DNA of 64,000 nt from Zonotrichia leucophrys gambelii (taxonomy: Eukaryota > Chordata > Aves > Passeriformes > Passerellidae): assembly GCF_028769735.1 (NCBI RefSeq), contig NC_088178.1, positions 18,550,357-18,614,356 of the forward strand. The letters are read 5' to 3'. Below the pieces are notes generated by a model. It was given only the letters and a program-made list of their open reading frames with translations. It searched no databases and was not told where the DNA came from. Below are positions 63,401 through 64,000 of this stretch, one piece after another (positions within the stretch are counted from its first letter, which is position 1; every line of letters begins with the position of its first letter). Position numbers and translations under genes: made by a program.

Positions 63401-64000
63401 CATCAGAACGTGTATCTCTGGCTTTTTAAGAAACTGACAGATTTAATCAATTAAATTCCAATGCTCTATTCATAGCTCGGGTTTTTTATGGTACAAAGAT
63501 TTGCATTCCAATTAGTGCTTGCAAAAAAGTTTTCATGTTAACCTGATCAGTAGTATTTGCCCCTCCTTGGTGTCTGTCTTATTCCATTGAGACTGCAGCG
63601 ATGTGTCAGGAAGAGCATCTCTGTTACCTTCTGATTGAACACAACTCTCTTAGGGTTCCTTTGAAATCTTGAGGGCTTGTCACTTGAGGCATTATTTTTT
63701 TAAGCATGAACAAATCTTGTCAGCCTAAGCTGAGAAATCAGCTGTATTTTATCAGCACTTTGGGATCAAACTTCATGTTCAGTATTCAGCACTGGGTGCT
63801 ATGAGTAAGACAAAACTAGAGGTTACATTATGATTTAGGAAGACCACCTCTGGTGACAGGGGGATCAATTTATTACTGTTTCCAGAATACTTTTACAAAA
63901 AAGAAAAAAAAACAACTCAGATACTTTTGCTAGTGTGCTATATAAAGTGTTTAATATCTTTCAACACTTGCTTATTTATGTAGGCATATTATGTTGAATT
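63401..64000. other. AT-rich DNA to the right edge
   Basis: No gene is recognised. An octamer word ATTTGCAT lies at 63499-63506 inside a complex TAAT-rich segment (63425-63560). An A-rich stretch follows at 63896-63912. Confidence 0.5.

Overview
The window looks like nuclear DNA of a bird, most likely a songbird. It is AT-rich and has no compact gene order. It carries two 3'-terminal CR1 LINE fragments of the avian type and one intact solo LTR. The LTR termini start TGTSRTGGTTTGA, a form I associate with songbird ERVL-like elements. Both CR1 copies and, by its poly(A) signal, the LTR read on the minus strand. I recognise no protein-coding gene, no tRNA or rRNA gene, and no CRISPR array or other prokaryotic feature. 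The open frames of 60-167 codons lack codon periodicity, recognisable domains or splice-supported structure, and I treat them as chance. The window is therefore intergenic, or lies within a very long intron.

Layout. 1-66 is an AT/TATG simple repeat. 67-430 is unique DNA ending in an octamer/E-box/octamer cluster. 431-1749 is the solo LTR, flanked by a perfect 5-bp duplication (ATGCC). 2172-2692 is CR1 copy 1. From about 2.7 to 33.9 kb the sequence is mostly unique, with a 17-bp near-perfect palindrome (5024), a 29-bp tandem duplication (15553), a G-rich stretch (17.1 kb), a GC-richer block (25.6-26.4 kb) and a short relic of an old amniote interspersed repeat (26.5 kb). 33896-34315 is CR1 copy 2, older and more diverged. 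36.1-36.7 kb is a GC-richer block with a minus-strand TATA box and poly(A) signal, possibly an LTR remnant. Two further candidate relics of old palindromic amniote repeats lie at 39.16 and 43.19 kb. 52.1-52.4 kb is a small CpG-rich cluster followed by a run of 23 A. 54565-54730 is an 18-bp minisatellite. 61.2-61.7 kb is a GC-rich block without recognisable coding content. The last kilobase holds a good splice acceptor followed by a poly(A) signal.

No set of genes works together here. What can be read is transposon history, local duplications and a few candidate regulatory or non-coding RNA signals. Repeat-family identities rest on remembered consensus sequences and were not searched. I did not find a convincing new biological system. 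The points most worth checking are the long LTR and its terminal hairpin, the possible 8-nt microexon, the CpG cluster with A-run, and the minisatellite that is open on both strands.
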